This document shows, in pieces, positions 1 through 8,569 of a DNA stretch of 64,000 nucleotides. Numbering within the stretch: the first letter of the stretch is position 1; the number at the start of each line of letters is the position of its first letter. The notes under the pieces were generated by a model that worked only from the letters and a program-made list of their open reading frames with translations, searched no databases and was not told the origin of the DNA. The translations under genes and the position numbers were made by a program. This DNA is from an uncultured Planktomarina sp. (GTDB lineage: Bacteria > Pseudomonadota > Alphaproteobacteria > Rhodobacterales > Rhodobacteraceae), in NCBI GenBank assembly GCA_905182455.1, contig CAJJBJ010000001.1:38501-102500 (forward strand). The letters run 5' to 3'.

Positions 1-756
1 ATCTTGCTGGCCGTCACAGCGCCCAGCGCTCTTTTATTCGGCTTTGGCGGTGCTACCTTGGCACGGTCGCGGCTGTTTCCACTACGCTGGATCGGTAAGA
101 TCTACATCTCAGCCGTACGCGGCGTGCCCGATATCGCGTTTTTCTTGTTTTTTGTCATTGCCCTAGATCAAGGCTTTGAATGGCTGCGCCATCAAGCTTT
201 TTGCCCAGATTGGCCCGACGCTATACGGCAAGGCAATGACTTTGTCGTCTGCACAGCGGCCAAACTGCCACTTGGAAATTCACCGCAATATGTCCACGAA
301 ATCTATGGTTTTTTTACCGCTGTGCTCACCTTCGCCATTGTCTTCGGAGCCTTTGCCGCCAATGTGCTTTACGGGGCCATGCGGGCCGTGCCCAAAGCGC
401 AAATCGAAACAGCGCAGGCCTATGGCATGGGGCAAGGCCAAGTGTTTCGGCGCATTTTGGTTCCACAAATGTGGGTCTATGCTTTGCCAGGTCTGTCGAA
501 TCTCTGGATGGTTTTGATCAAGGCCACGCCATTGTTGTTCCTTTTGGGGGTCGAAGATATCGTCTATTGGGCACGTGAATTGGGAGGCACCAAACAGGCC
601 AAGTTTTCAGCTTACCCCCACGAAGATTGGCGCATGCAGTATTTCCTATTCCTGCTCGTCTTCTATCTGGCCTTCACAAAACTCTCTGAAATCGTACTTG
701 AGCGGGTCATGAAGCGCCTCACCCACGGGCAAGGCACATTGGGCGGTGTTACATGA
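1..756 (+). CDS. Amino-acid-type ABC transporter permease, 5' end cut by window
   Basis: Inner-membrane permease of a polar amino acid / opine type ABC importer (HisM/HisQ/GltK family). The frame is open to the first base of the window, so the true start probably lies upstream; an internal TTG at position 4 is the first possible start seen. Several hydrophobic segments are evident. The EAA-type cytoplasmic loop that docks on the ATPase is visible as ETAQAYGMGQGQVFRRI followed by L-V-P around residue 140. Its stop overlaps the next permease by ATGA, so the two are translationally coupled and probably form a heterodimer. The ATPase and periplasmic binding protein are not in the window and are expected upstream. 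The substrate is unknown; the downstream genes suggest an amine, polyamine or amino acid. Confidence 0.85.
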   Translation: MLLAVTAPSALLFGFGGATLARSRLFPLRWIGKIYISAVRGVPDIAFFLFFVIALDQGFEWLRHQAFCPDWPDAIRQGNDFVVCTAAKLPLGNSPQYVHEIYGFFTAVLTFAIVFGAFAANVLYGAMRAVPKAQIETAQAYGMGQGQVFRRILVPQMWVYALPGLSNLWMVLIKATPLLFLLGVEDIVYWARELGGTKQAKFSAYPHEDWRMQYFLFLLVFYLAFTKLSEIVLERVMKRLTHGQGTLGGVT

Positions 757-1556
757 GTTGTAGTCAAACCATTCTAGATTATGGGCTGCGCTCCCTTGGC
801 TATGGCGCCCGGCTTTTGCCAAAGACAGATTTCACCCTCTGTCAACATTTCACCTTGATTGGCTCAGGCTTGATTTGGAACATTTACTTCGGATTCTTGG
901 CGCTGCTTGCCGGGTTTTTCATTGCGAATGCTGTGGCCTTGGCCAAGGCCAGCCCGCGCAAGGCGATAAGAGTTCCTGCGGAATGGTTCATTTTGGTTTT
1001 TCGGGGTTCACCGCTGTTTATCCAATTCTTCTTGGCCTATTTTATCTTTTTAAGGCTTAAACAGCAAGGCATACTGACCTGGCTCACCGCCGCGCAATTC
1101 GGAGCCCTGCTGGTTTTAGTCCTCAACACCGCAGCCTATTCCGCTGAGATATTCTACGGCGCGTTGCGTTCGGTGCCAAAAGGTGAGGTTGAGGCCGCCG
1201 ATGCGTATGGCCTCTATGGCTGGTCACGGTTCCGGCGGGTGATTTGGCCAACGACACTGCGGTTGGCTTGGCCTGCCTACACAAATGAGGCCATATTCCT
1301 GTTTCACGCCACAACCTTGGTATTTTTCTCTGGATTCCCGGCTTGGCAACAACGCGGTGATGCGCTTTACTATGCAAGCTACTTTGCTGATAAGACCTTC
1401 AACCCCTTTGTGGCCTACCCAATTTTGGCCTTCTATTTTGTGATTTTGACCTTCACTATCATTGGGGTATTCGGGTTTATCAACAAGCGGCTTAACCGAC
1501 ATCTTCCACAAGAAGCGCGTCCAAAACTGCGCTACCGACCACAGGTAATCAGATGA
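753..1556 (+). CDS. Amino-acid-type ABC transporter permease, second subunit
   Basis: Second inner-membrane permease of the same importer, 267 residues. The family's EAA loop is clear (EAADAYGLYGWSRFRRVIWP, about residues 146-165), together with several transmembrane stretches such as the hydrophobic run after residue 40. It starts on an ATG that overlaps the preceding stop (ATGA), and its own stop overlaps the start of the downstream ligase in the same way. This ties transport and catabolism into one transcript. Family assignment is firm; the substrate (putrescine-like amine, amino acid or similar) is inferred only from the neighbouring gamma-glutamyl ligases and oxidase. Confidence 0.87.
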   Translation: MSCSQTILDYGLRSLGYGARLLPKTDFTLCQHFTLIGSGLIWNIYFGFLALLAGFFIANAVALAKASPRKAIRVPAEWFILVFRGSPLFIQFFLAYFIFLRLKQQGILTWLTAAQFGALLVLVLNTAAYSAEIFYGALRSVPKGEVEAADAYGLYGWSRFRRVIWPTTLRLAWPAYTNEAIFLFHATTLVFFSGFPAWQQRGDALYYASYFADKTFNPFVAYPILAFYFVILTFTIIGVFGFINKRLNRHLPQEARPKLRYRPQVIR

Positions 1557-2830
1557 GTAAATCACTTCGCGTCGCGGCCGTTGATCTCAACGGCCAGCTG
1601 CGCGGCAAACGCGTCGCGGCTGGGATGGCAGACAAGCAAATGCGGATGCCTTTGTCTGTGCTTAATATTGATGTATTTGGCGCTGACATTGAGGACTCGC
1701 CGCTGGTGTTTGAAAGCGGAGACCAAGACGGTATTATGGAGACCACCGACCGCGACCCGATCCCCCTGCCATGGGTGGCCGGCGACGCGCTTTTGGATCT
1801 TCGCATGATGCACAACGAGGATGGCTCACCCTTTGAGGGTGACCCTCGCATTGCACTCGCCCAAGTCTTAAAGCGTTTTGCCATTCACGGCTGGCAGGTT
1901 ATTGCAGCCTGTGAACTGGAATTTTTCCTGCTGGAGGATGGGGGCAATCTAGCGCCACCGATAAACCCAAAGACTGGCCGTCGTCTGTCCGGCACTGAAA
2001 TCCTATCAATGCGTGAGCTTGATGGGTTCGACGTGTTTTTTAACGATGTCGCAGATGGCGCAAAGATGATGGGGCTTGGCGATTTGACCATTACCGGCGA
2101 GGCTGGTATCGGGCAGTTCGAGGTCACGATGACCCACGGCCCCGCGCTGCATATTGCCGATAACGTGATATTGCTCAAAGAGCTGATCAAAGGTACGGCA
2201 CGCAATCACAGCATGGCCGCCACCTTCATGGCCAAGCCTTTTGCCACCGAAAGTGGCAATGGGCTGCACACGCATTTCTCCGTTTTGAATGCCACGGGCG
2301 AGAATATTTTTTGCAATGAAAATACTTTAGAATCCGCTGTTGCGGGCTGTTTGCAGGCCTTTGAGGCCAGCACATTGTTTTTTGCCCCCTATGCCAACAG
2401 CTTTGAGCGGTTTGTCGGCGGCGCCCATGCGCCAACCTCTGCAACTTGGGCCTATGAAAATCGGACCGTTGCAGTGAGAATTCCCAGCGGACCAGAGGCT
2501 GCCACCCGAATTGAGCACCGTGTCGCCGGTGGTGATGCAAACCCCTATCTGATGTTCGCAGCCATTTTCGGTGCGGCTTTGAAGGGCATGGAAGGCAACG
2601 CCAACGCACCGGCTCCCATAAGCGGAAACGCCTATGGGCAACCGGTGCTAATGCCGGGCCTTCTCACTGATTTGACCGCTGCCATCGACGGGCTTGGCGC
2701 ACCGCTTCTAAAAGAATTTATGCCCAGTATGATCTTGGAAAACCTTGCGGCCACCAAGTCGCAGGAACGCGACCTGTTTGAGAAAATGTCAGATCATGAG
2801 GCTATTTTGGCTCTGATCGACACCGCGTAA
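1553..2830 (+). CDS. Glutamine synthetase family ligase (first paralogue)
   Basis: A 425-residue GlnA-fold enzyme expected to join glutamate to an amine using ATP, like PuuA or GmaS, rather than act as the housekeeping glutamine synthetase. Visible GS signatures are the metal-binding ELEFFLLEDGG region near residue 122, GEAGIGQFEVTMTHG near 183, the ATP-site HTHFSVLN near 240, ENRTVAVRIP near 302 and HRVAGGDANPYL near 322. The N-terminal beta-grasp part is short: the protein begins at the DLNGQLRGKR strand, whereas the paralogue at 3590 carries about 20 more residues before the equivalent segment. It overlaps the upstream permease by ATGA. A second GS-family gene lies two genes downstream, so the two ligases may act on different amines or form a mixed oligomer. 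Substrate cannot be read from sequence. Confidence 0.85.
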   Translation: MSKSLRVAAVDLNGQLRGKRVAAGMADKQMRMPLSVLNIDVFGADIEDSPLVFESGDQDGIMETTDRDPIPLPWVAGDALLDLRMMHNEDGSPFEGDPRIALAQVLKRFAIHGWQVIAACELEFFLLEDGGNLAPPINPKTGRRLSGTEILSMRELDGFDVFFNDVADGAKMMGLGDLTITGEAGIGQFEVTMTHGPALHIADNVILLKELIKGTARNHSMAATFMAKPFATESGNGLHTHFSVLNATGENIFCNENTLESAVAGCLQAFEASTLFFAPYANSFERFVGGAHAPTSATWAYENRTVAVRIPSGPEAATRIEHRVAGGDANPYLMFAAIFGAALKGMEGNANAPAPISGNAYGQPVLMPGLLTDLTAAIDGLGAPLLKEFMPSMILENLAATKSQERDLFEKMSDHEAILALIDTA

Positions 2831-2891
2831 ACAGGTCTTTTCAATTGATCTTTTCAGGCCTAGGTTAACGTAAAATCTGAAAGAGGATCCA

Positions 2892-3593
2892 ATGCTTATC
2901 GGCATTCTACAGTGCGGCCATGCGCCCGACGACGTACAAAGCCTACACGGTGATTTCGACACTATGTTCGCAGCTCTGCTTCAGGGCCATGGTTTTACCT
3001 TTAAGACTTGGAATGTAGTAGATGATGATTTTCCCGCCTCCCCGCTTGAAGCCGATGGCTGGCTGATCACCGGATCAAAGCATGGTGTCTATGAGGGTCA
3101 TGATTTTATCACGCCGCTCAGCGCCTTGATCACAAAGATCTATGCTAGCGCCCGCCCGATGGTTGGAGTTTGCTTTGGCCATCAGATGATCGCTCAGGCA
3201 TTGGGCGGGACCGTCGAGAAGTTTGATGGCGGCTGGGCCATTGGTCGTCAAAATTATGCCTTTGGAGGTCACGGCACTATCGCCCTCAACGCTTGGCACC
3301 AAGATCAAGTGATCGCTTTGGCGCCCGAGGCTCAAGTCATAGCTGGCAACGATTTTTGCAAGTTCGCCGCTCTGGTCTACGAAGATAAGGCCTATACCAT
3401 CCAACCGCATCCTGAATTCAGTAACCCGGTGTTCTCCGATTACGTCAGCGCCCGCCGTGACAGCCCAGCCTATCCTGCAGCCTTGATGGACCGCGCGGAT
3501 CAAACGACCAATATCCCAATACAAGACGGCCTTATAGCCGATGATATTGCGGCCTTCTTCAAGGGGACGTTCAAACATGAGGTGCTCGAATGA
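2892..3593 (+). CDS. Class I glutamine amidotransferase family protein
   Basis: A 233-residue GATase1-fold protein with a complete catalytic triad: nucleophile Cys94 in GVCFGHQMIAQALGG, and His173 and Glu175 in QPHPEFS. It resembles the stand-alone GMP-synthase-like amidotransferases rather than the peptidase C26 type of PuuD. In this operon, between two gamma-glutamyl ligases, the simplest inference is hydrolysis of a gamma-glutamyl amide bond, the role PuuD has in the Puu pathway. The spacer before it is about 60 bp and a GAGGAT ribosome site precedes the ATG. It overlaps the next gene by ATGA. The fold and active site are clear; the substrate is inferred from context. Confidence 0.8.
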   Translation: MLIGILQCGHAPDDVQSLHGDFDTMFAALLQGHGFTFKTWNVVDDDFPASPLEADGWLITGSKHGVYEGHDFITPLSALITKIYASARPMVGVCFGHQMIAQALGGTVEKFDGGWAIGRQNYAFGGHGTIALNAWHQDQVIALAPEAQVIAGNDFCKFAALVYEDKAYTIQPHPEFSNPVFSDYVSARRDSPAYPAALMDRADQTTNIPIQDGLIADDIAAFFKGTFKHEVLE

Positions 3594-4942
3594 GCTGGAA
3601 AAATGAACTACCTGAAGCTGCTAAAGCCTATATTGGCGACCGCCAGTTGGATGAGGTGGAATGCATCATCTCAGATTTTCCTGGCGTGGCCCGCGGCAAA
3701 GCAGTTCCTGCGACAAAATTTGCCAAGCAAAAACACTTTTACCTACCTAATTCCATCTTTTTGCAAACGCTGACTGGCGAATGGGCAGAAGCAGCTGGAG
3801 AAGAAGGCTGGGTGGAACCTGACATGATATTGCGGCCCGATTTAGACACCGCTACGGCGGCGCCCTGGACCGCTGATGTTACCCTACAAGTGATTCACGA
3901 CGCCTATGGTCGCGACGAAACGCCAATTCCCACAGCCCCACGCAATGTGCTCAAGCGTGTGGTGCAGTTGTTTCGCGACAAAGGTTTGGAACCTGTGGTG
4001 GCTCCTGAGATGGAATTTTTTCTCGTCGCCCGCAACATTGATCCCGCCAAAGCCATCATGCCCATGATGGGCCGTTCTGGGCGCCCCGCTGCAGCCCGTC
4101 AGGCCTATTCTATGTCGGCCGTAGACGAATATGGACCGGTGATTGACGATATCTACGACTTTGCCGAAGCACAGGGTTTTGAGATTGACGGTATCACCCA
4201 AGAGGGCGGTGCCGGCCAGGTCGAAATCAATCTACGCCATGGCGATCCTGTTAAGCTGGCCGATGAGGTATTCTACTTCAAACGCCTGATCCGGGAAGCG
4301 GCCCTTAAACATGATTGTTTCGCCACGTTCATGGCCAAGCCCATCGCCCAAGAGCCTGGCTCAGCCATGCATATTCACCATTCCTTCTTGGATGCAGAAG
4401 GGCAGAATATATTCGTGGGGCCACAGGGCGGCGAGACAGATATATTTTATCATATGATTGCCGGGCTACAAAATCATCTGCCCTCAGTGATCGCCATGTT
4501 AGCCCCCTACGTGAACAGCTACCGGCGCTACGTCAAAGATCACGCGGCCCCGATCAACCTTGAATGGGCCCGCGACAACCGCACCACAGGCATCCGCATC
4601 CCACTGTCAGACCCGCAAGCGCGCCGGATTGAGAACCGCTTGGCCGGCATGGACTGCAACCCTTACCTTGGCATTGCTGCATCTTTGGCCTGTTGCTACC
4701 TTGGACTGCTAGACCAAGAACGCCCGGATAAGCAATACCGTGGCGATGCCTATGACGGAGAAGAGGCCATACCTTACGACCTGTTCACAGCACTTGATTT
4801 GTTCGATGGAGCCAACCGGCTGCATGAGGTACTTGGTCCTGAATTTGCCCGGGTCTATTCCATTGTAAAACGCACAGAGTATAGCGAGTTCCTGCAGGTG
4901 ATATCGCCTTGGGAGCGCGAGCATCTGTTGCTGAATGTCTAA
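3590..4942 (+). CDS. Glutamine synthetase family ligase, PuuA-like (second paralogue)
   Basis: A 450-residue GS-family enzyme of the gamma-glutamylpolyamine synthetase type. Motifs seen include the beta-grasp segment DFPGVARGKAVPATKF (residues 29-44), the metal-ligand EMEFFLVAR, GGAGQVEINLRHGDP, the substrate/ATP loop MHIHHSFLD, NRTTGIRIPLSD and NRLAGMDCNPYLGIAAS. Length and motif order fit PuuA and relatives. It overlaps the amidotransferase by ATGA and the FAD oxidase by 8 bp. PuuA followed directly by a PuuB-like oxidase is the known order for gamma-glutamylation of putrescine, so this copy is the better candidate for making the gamma-glutamyl amine that the oxidase consumes. Confidence 0.87.
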   Translation: MSWKNELPEAAKAYIGDRQLDEVECIISDFPGVARGKAVPATKFAKQKHFYLPNSIFLQTLTGEWAEAAGEEGWVEPDMILRPDLDTATAAPWTADVTLQVIHDAYGRDETPIPTAPRNVLKRVVQLFRDKGLEPVVAPEMEFFLVARNIDPAKAIMPMMGRSGRPAAARQAYSMSAVDEYGPVIDDIYDFAEAQGFEIDGITQEGGAGQVEINLRHGDPVKLADEVFYFKRLIREAALKHDCFATFMAKPIAQEPGSAMHIHHSFLDAEGQNIFVGPQGGETDIFYHMIAGLQNHLPSVIAMLAPYVNSYRRYVKDHAAPINLEWARDNRTTGIRIPLSDPQARRIENRLAGMDCNPYLGIAASLACCYLGLLDQERPDKQYRGDAYDGEEAIPYDLFTALDLFDGANRLHEVLGPEFARVYSIVKRTEYSEFLQVISPWEREHLLLNV

Positions 4943-6239
4943 TTTTCTCTACGCCAATGATCAGCGTGCGACTTACCCGTCCAGTTGGTACGCTCAAAGC
5001 GTTGACCATGGGCCCAAGCGCGCGGGGCTCGACCAACCGTTGACCTGCGATGTCTGTGTGATCGGGGCTGGCTTTACTGGCCTGTCCACAGCCTTACATC
5101 TGGCGCAAAAAGGCTTTCGCGTTGTCGTGTTGGAGGCCCATCGGGTAGGCTTTGGCGCATCTGGCCGCAATGGCGGGCAGATGGGCTCAGGGCTCAACCA
5201 AGATCAATGCAAGTTGGAAAAAACTCTAGGCCAGGACGCTGCGCATCGCTTGTGGGAGATGACCCAAGAGGCAAAATCCCTGACCCGCAGCTTGATCGCG
5301 CAGCATGCCCCTGAGGCAGGCTATCAGCCGGGCGTGGCAGAGGCTGATTTCACCCAATCCGACAGCGACGCCAGCCACGCCAAAGCCGATTATTTGGCGC
5401 GCAACTATGGTTATACGGACATTGAATGCCTCGATAAATCGGCAATATCCGCCCTGATCAAATCCCCGTCTTATGCCGGTGGAATTCTAGACTGGGGCGC
5501 CGGACATCTGCACCCACTGCGCTACGCCATGGGACTAGCTCAGGCCGCCGAGACAGCAGGCGCCACCCTCTATGAAGATAGCGCTGTGCTGCAGGTACAA
5601 GATGGCACGCCCAATATTGTTGACACCGAGCACGGCCAGGTCAAGGCCGGCTATGTGGTCCATGCCACCAATGGCTATCATAACAGCCTCAACCGAAAGC
5701 AGGCGAAGCGGGTCCTGCCAATCAACAACTACCTTGTGGCTACCGCCCCGCTTGCAGACCCACAGTCTGTGTTAACCAAAAATATTGCCGTAGCCGACAA
5801 CCGTTTTGTGCTGAATTACTACCGCCTGAGCCATGACAATCGGCTGATCTTTGGCGGCGGCGAAAGCTATGGCGCAAAATTTCCCAAGGATATCTTCGCA
5901 AAAGTACGCCGCCCCCTCACGCAGATATTCCCCCAACTCGCAGATGTCGATCTGACCCATGCATGGGGCGGCACCCTTGGCATCACAACAACGCGGCTGC
6001 CCATGTTCGCGCGCGTAGGCCACCAACAGCTCACAGCTTCTGGTTACTCCGGCCATGGGATTGCTCTGGCAGGTTTTGCGGGCTTGGTGCTCGCAGAAGC
6101 CATCGCCGGCAATGCCGCCCGCTTTGATCTGCTGTCCAAGCTCCCGGGCCCTGCCTTTCCCGGTGGACAGGCGCTCCGCAGCCCCATTATGACTTTAGCA
6201 ATGACATGGTTCTCTCTGCGCGATAAGCTGGGCCTATGA
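4935..6239 (+). CDS. FAD-dependent amine oxidoreductase (gamma-glutamylputrescine oxidase-like)
   Basis: A 434-residue DAO-family flavoenzyme. The FAD-binding dinucleotide fold is at the N-terminus (VCVIGAGFTGLSTALHLA, residues 40-57), followed by the FASGRNGGQ-like segment (GFGASGRNGGQMG, residues 73-85), both typical of PuuB/OrdL proteins. The C-terminal GYSGHGIALAGFAG motif closes the FAD site. The expected reaction is oxidative deamination of a gamma-glutamyl amine to the aldehyde with release of ammonia and hydrogen peroxide. The start ATG lies 8 bp inside the upstream ligase. No aldehyde dehydrogenase sits in this cluster, so the aldehyde must be handled elsewhere. Role is inferred from PuuA-PuuB adjacency. 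Confidence 0.85.
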   Translation: MSNFLYANDQRATYPSSWYAQSVDHGPKRAGLDQPLTCDVCVIGAGFTGLSTALHLAQKGFRVVVLEAHRVGFGASGRNGGQMGSGLNQDQCKLEKTLGQDAAHRLWEMTQEAKSLTRSLIAQHAPEAGYQPGVAEADFTQSDSDASHAKADYLARNYGYTDIECLDKSAISALIKSPSYAGGILDWGAGHLHPLRYAMGLAQAAETAGATLYEDSAVLQVQDGTPNIVDTEHGQVKAGYVVHATNGYHNSLNRKQAKRVLPINNYLVATAPLADPQSVLTKNIAVADNRFVLNYYRLSHDNRLIFGGGESYGAKFPKDIFAKVRRPLTQIFPQLADVDLTHAWGGTLGITTTRLPMFARVGHQQLTASGYSGHGIALAGFAGLVLAEAIAGNAARFDLLSKLPGPAFPGGQALRSPIMTLAMTWFSLRDKLGL

Positions 6240-6448
6240 AACAGATGCGCCCGTGCCACAGATCGCCAAAAAACGTGCCCAACCCCGGTTGGTTTGCAGT
6301 GTCCAATGGTACATGGGCCTGGGCCGGTGCGCCGCCACAGTGCAACCAAGGGCAGTTTGCCCCCTGTTAAACCGGCCTTAAATTCTTCTGGGCTAAAATA
6401 CTCCCACCGGAGGCTACAAGCACCGGCAATATGTTCAAAGGTCCCCTC

Positions 6449-7816
6449 ATGAAAGACCAATCCCCCAACAGCTGGGAAGCGCGGGCAGATGCCCATTCCT
6501 TTTACGGCTTCACCGATTTGCCGACGATTGAAACCCGAGGTGCAACCGTTTTGACCCATGGCGAAGGCCCCTATGTCTTTGACGTGCATGGTCGCAAGTT
6601 CCTCGATGCCAACTCTGGTCTTTGGAACATGGTCGCAGGCTTCGATCACGCGGGCATCGCTCAAGCGGCCAAAGATCAATATGATCGCTTTCCCGGGTAT
6701 CACGCCTTTTTCGGGCGTATGTCAGATCAAACTGTGATGCTGTCCGAGAAACTTGTGGAGGTGTCCCCTTTTGACAGTGGCAAAGTTTTTTACACCAACT
6801 CAGGCTCTGAAGCAAATGACACCATGGTTAAAATGCTGTGGTTCTTGCATGGCTCCGAAGGCAACACCGAGCGGCGCAAGGTTATCACCCGCAAGAACGC
6901 CTATCACGGCGTGACGGCAGTTTCGGCTTCAATGACTGGTAAACCCTATAACTCCGTATTCGGCCTACCGCTGCCGGGCTTTTTGCACCTGACCTGCCCA
7001 CATTATTGGCGCGAAGGCCGCCCCGGTGAGAGCGAAGCACAGTTTACCGCCAGATTGGCCAAGGAACTCGAAGATATGATCCTGACCGAGGGCGCGGAGA
7101 CCATTGCCGGCTTTTTCGCCGAACCAGTTCTCGGCGCCGGCGGTGTAATTCCGCCACCGGCTGGGTATTTCCAAGCCCTGCAACCCATCTTACAAAAATA
7201 TGACATTCCGTTGATTTCAGATGAAGTTATTTGTGGCTTTGGACGCACCGGTCACACGTGGGGCTGTGAAGCCTATAATTTTGTACCAGATGCTATCATC
7301 AGTTCAAAAAACCTCACCGCAGGCTATTTCCCAATGGGTGCCGTCATCTTGGGCGCGGAGCTGACCAACAGGTTACAAGCGGCCTCTGAAGCCATCGAAG
7401 AATTTCCGCATGGTTTTACGGCCTCAGGCCACCCGGTCGGAGCCGCCATCGCTCTGAAGGCGATTGATGTGATCATGAATGAGGGTCTTGCCGAAAATGT
7501 ACGCAAGCTCACACCCTATTTTGAGGCGCATATGCAGCGATTGTTGGAGCACCCAAATATCGGGGAAGCCCGCGGCAAAGGTTTGATGGGCGCGTTGGAA
7601 GCGGTGCAAGATAAGTCCAACAAAACCCCCTTCGCTTCCGATCTCTCGGTCAGTGAGCGGATTGCCAATACTTGTACGGATCATGGGTTGATTTGTAGGC
7701 CTTTGGGGCAATCTATTGTCTTGTGCCCAGCGTTCATCTTCACCAAAAGCCATATTGATGAGATGTTCGAAAAGCTTGAAGCAGCCTTGAAGCAGGTTTT
7801 TTCCGAGGTTGCATAG
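6449..7816 (+). CDS. Class III PLP-dependent aminotransferase (omega-amino acid / polyamine type)
   Basis: About 455 residues, fold type I class III aminotransferase related to SpuC / omega-amino acid:pyruvate aminotransferases. The PLP-phosphate motif (TNSGSEANDTMVK), the aspartate of ISDEVICGFGRTG (Asp258 from the start used) and the Schiff-base lysine in SSKNLTAGYFPMG (Lys287) are all present. The ATG at 6449 is preferred because AAAGG sits 7 nt before it; an ATG at 6431 is the alternative and adds six residues. A 190-bp gap separates it from the oxidase, so it may have its own promoter. It would move the amino group of a diamine or omega-amino acid to pyruvate, which fits the amine catabolic theme. 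A strong hairpin follows the stop. Confidence 0.85.
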   Translation: MKDQSPNSWEARADAHSFYGFTDLPTIETRGATVLTHGEGPYVFDVHGRKFLDANSGLWNMVAGFDHAGIAQAAKDQYDRFPGYHAFFGRMSDQTVMLSEKLVEVSPFDSGKVFYTNSGSEANDTMVKMLWFLHGSEGNTERRKVITRKNAYHGVTAVSASMTGKPYNSVFGLPLPGFLHLTCPHYWREGRPGESEAQFTARLAKELEDMILTEGAETIAGFFAEPVLGAGGVIPPPAGYFQALQPILQKYDIPLISDEVICGFGRTGHTWGCEAYNFVPDAIISSKNLTAGYFPMGAVILGAELTNRLQAASEAIEEFPHGFTASGHPVGAAIALKAIDVIMNEGLAENVRKLTPYFEAHMQRLLEHPNIGEARGKGLMGALEAVQDKSNKTPFASDLSVSERIANTCTDHGLICRPLGQSIVLCPAFIFTKSHIDEMFEKLEAALKQVFSEVA

Positions 7817-7819
7817 GTT

Positions 7820-7850
7820 GCCTGTGGCGGGACATGTCCCCGCCACAGGC
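7820..7850. terminator. Hairpin between the convergent aminotransferase and phaR genes
   Basis: A perfect 12-bp inverted repeat (GCCTGTGGCGGG at 7820-7831 and its complement at 7839-7850) with a 7-nt loop lies between two convergent stop codons. No U-tract follows on the plus side, so it is either a factor-independent terminator with poor tail or a stabilising 3' hairpin that serves both transcripts. Confidence 0.6.
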
Positions 7851-7859
7851 TCTACCGCC

Positions 7860-8408
7860 TTATAGTTTGGAAAGCTTTTCCTGAAGCGCCGCCAATTGTG
7901 ATTTAATGTAACTCAAATCATCGGATGACTCAGTTTTACTAGATTCTGCAGCATTCGGCGCGGGGGAACCAGAAAGCCCCCCGGTCATGGCTTTCATGAA
8001 GGCTTCTTGTTGGGCTTTCATGATTTCAAAACCTGGCATGGCCGCCATCGGATTGACGACCGTCAAATTTTCCATCGCTTTTGATTGCCCATCGCGCAGC
8101 ATTTCAAAGCTTGCCGCCAAAAATTGCGGCACGACGGATGTCGCTTGGGTTGCGTAGGAACGGACAAGGTCTGTCAAAACCTCGACGGGTAAAACGCTCT
8201 CGCCCCGGCTCTCATGCTCAGCGATGATTTGTAGCAAATATTGCCGGGTCAGATCGTCCCCAGATTTCAGGTCGATGATTTGGACCTCACGGCCACTGCG
8301 AATAAAACCCGCAATGTCTTCCAATGTCACATAATCGCTTGATTCTGTATTGTACAAACGTCGGCTCGCGTAACGTTTGATCAAAAGCGGTTTGGTCTTT
8401 TCGGTCAT
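7860..8408 (-). CDS. phaR: Polyhydroxyalkanoate synthesis repressor PhaR
   Basis: A 182-residue PhaR. The conserved N-terminal DNA/PHA-binding domain is obvious: KRYASRRLYNTESSDYVTLE (about residues 10-29), then the DLKSGDDLTRQYLLQIIAE segment. PhaR binds promoter sites and nascent PHA granules, and represses phasin and related genes until polymer accumulates. The ATG at 8408 is chosen because AAAGGG precedes it and the protein then begins directly before the conserved domain; the longer frame to 8498 would add an unconserved cysteine-rich stretch that runs into the phasin terminator. The C-terminus is variable, with a coiled-coil-like end (LAALQEKLSKL). It lies downstream of phaP in the same direction but behind a strong terminator. 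Confidence 0.92.
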   Translation of the reverse strand: MTEKTKPLLIKRYASRRLYNTESSDYVTLEDIAGFIRSGREVQIIDLKSGDDLTRQYLLQIIAEHESRGESVLPVEVLTDLVRSYATQATSVVPQFLAASFEMLRDGQSKAMENLTVVNPMAAMPGFEIMKAQQEAFMKAMTGGLSGSPAPNAAESSKTESSDDLSYIKSQLAALQEKLSKL

Positions 8409-8477
8409 ATCCAGCCCTTTACAGCAGCGACTCACCGCGATTGCGCGGCACTGCGGCAATGCTATGCAAACGCAGCA

Positions 8478-8512
8478 CAAAAAGAAAGGGCGCAGCAAAT
8501 GCTACGCCCTTC
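8478..8512 (-). terminator. Intrinsic terminator downstream of phaP
   Basis: On the minus strand a stem AGGGCG-x-AGCA with a 2-nt loop and complementary arm (8487-8510) is followed by TTTCTTTTTG, a classical Rho-independent terminator. It separates phaP from phaR, which lets phasin be made at much higher level than the repressor. Confidence 0.8.
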
Positions 8513-8569
8513 TTCGGTTGATTCAACTAAATTTGGGAGGAACGTTGATCCTAATTCTTTATGTTCAGC

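Noticed and set aside
6044-6703. 219-codon minus-strand open frame across the oxidase/aminotransferase gap
   Set aside because: Its two ends are antisense to well-supported genes, it has no ribosome site, and the intergenic part shows no recognisable domain.
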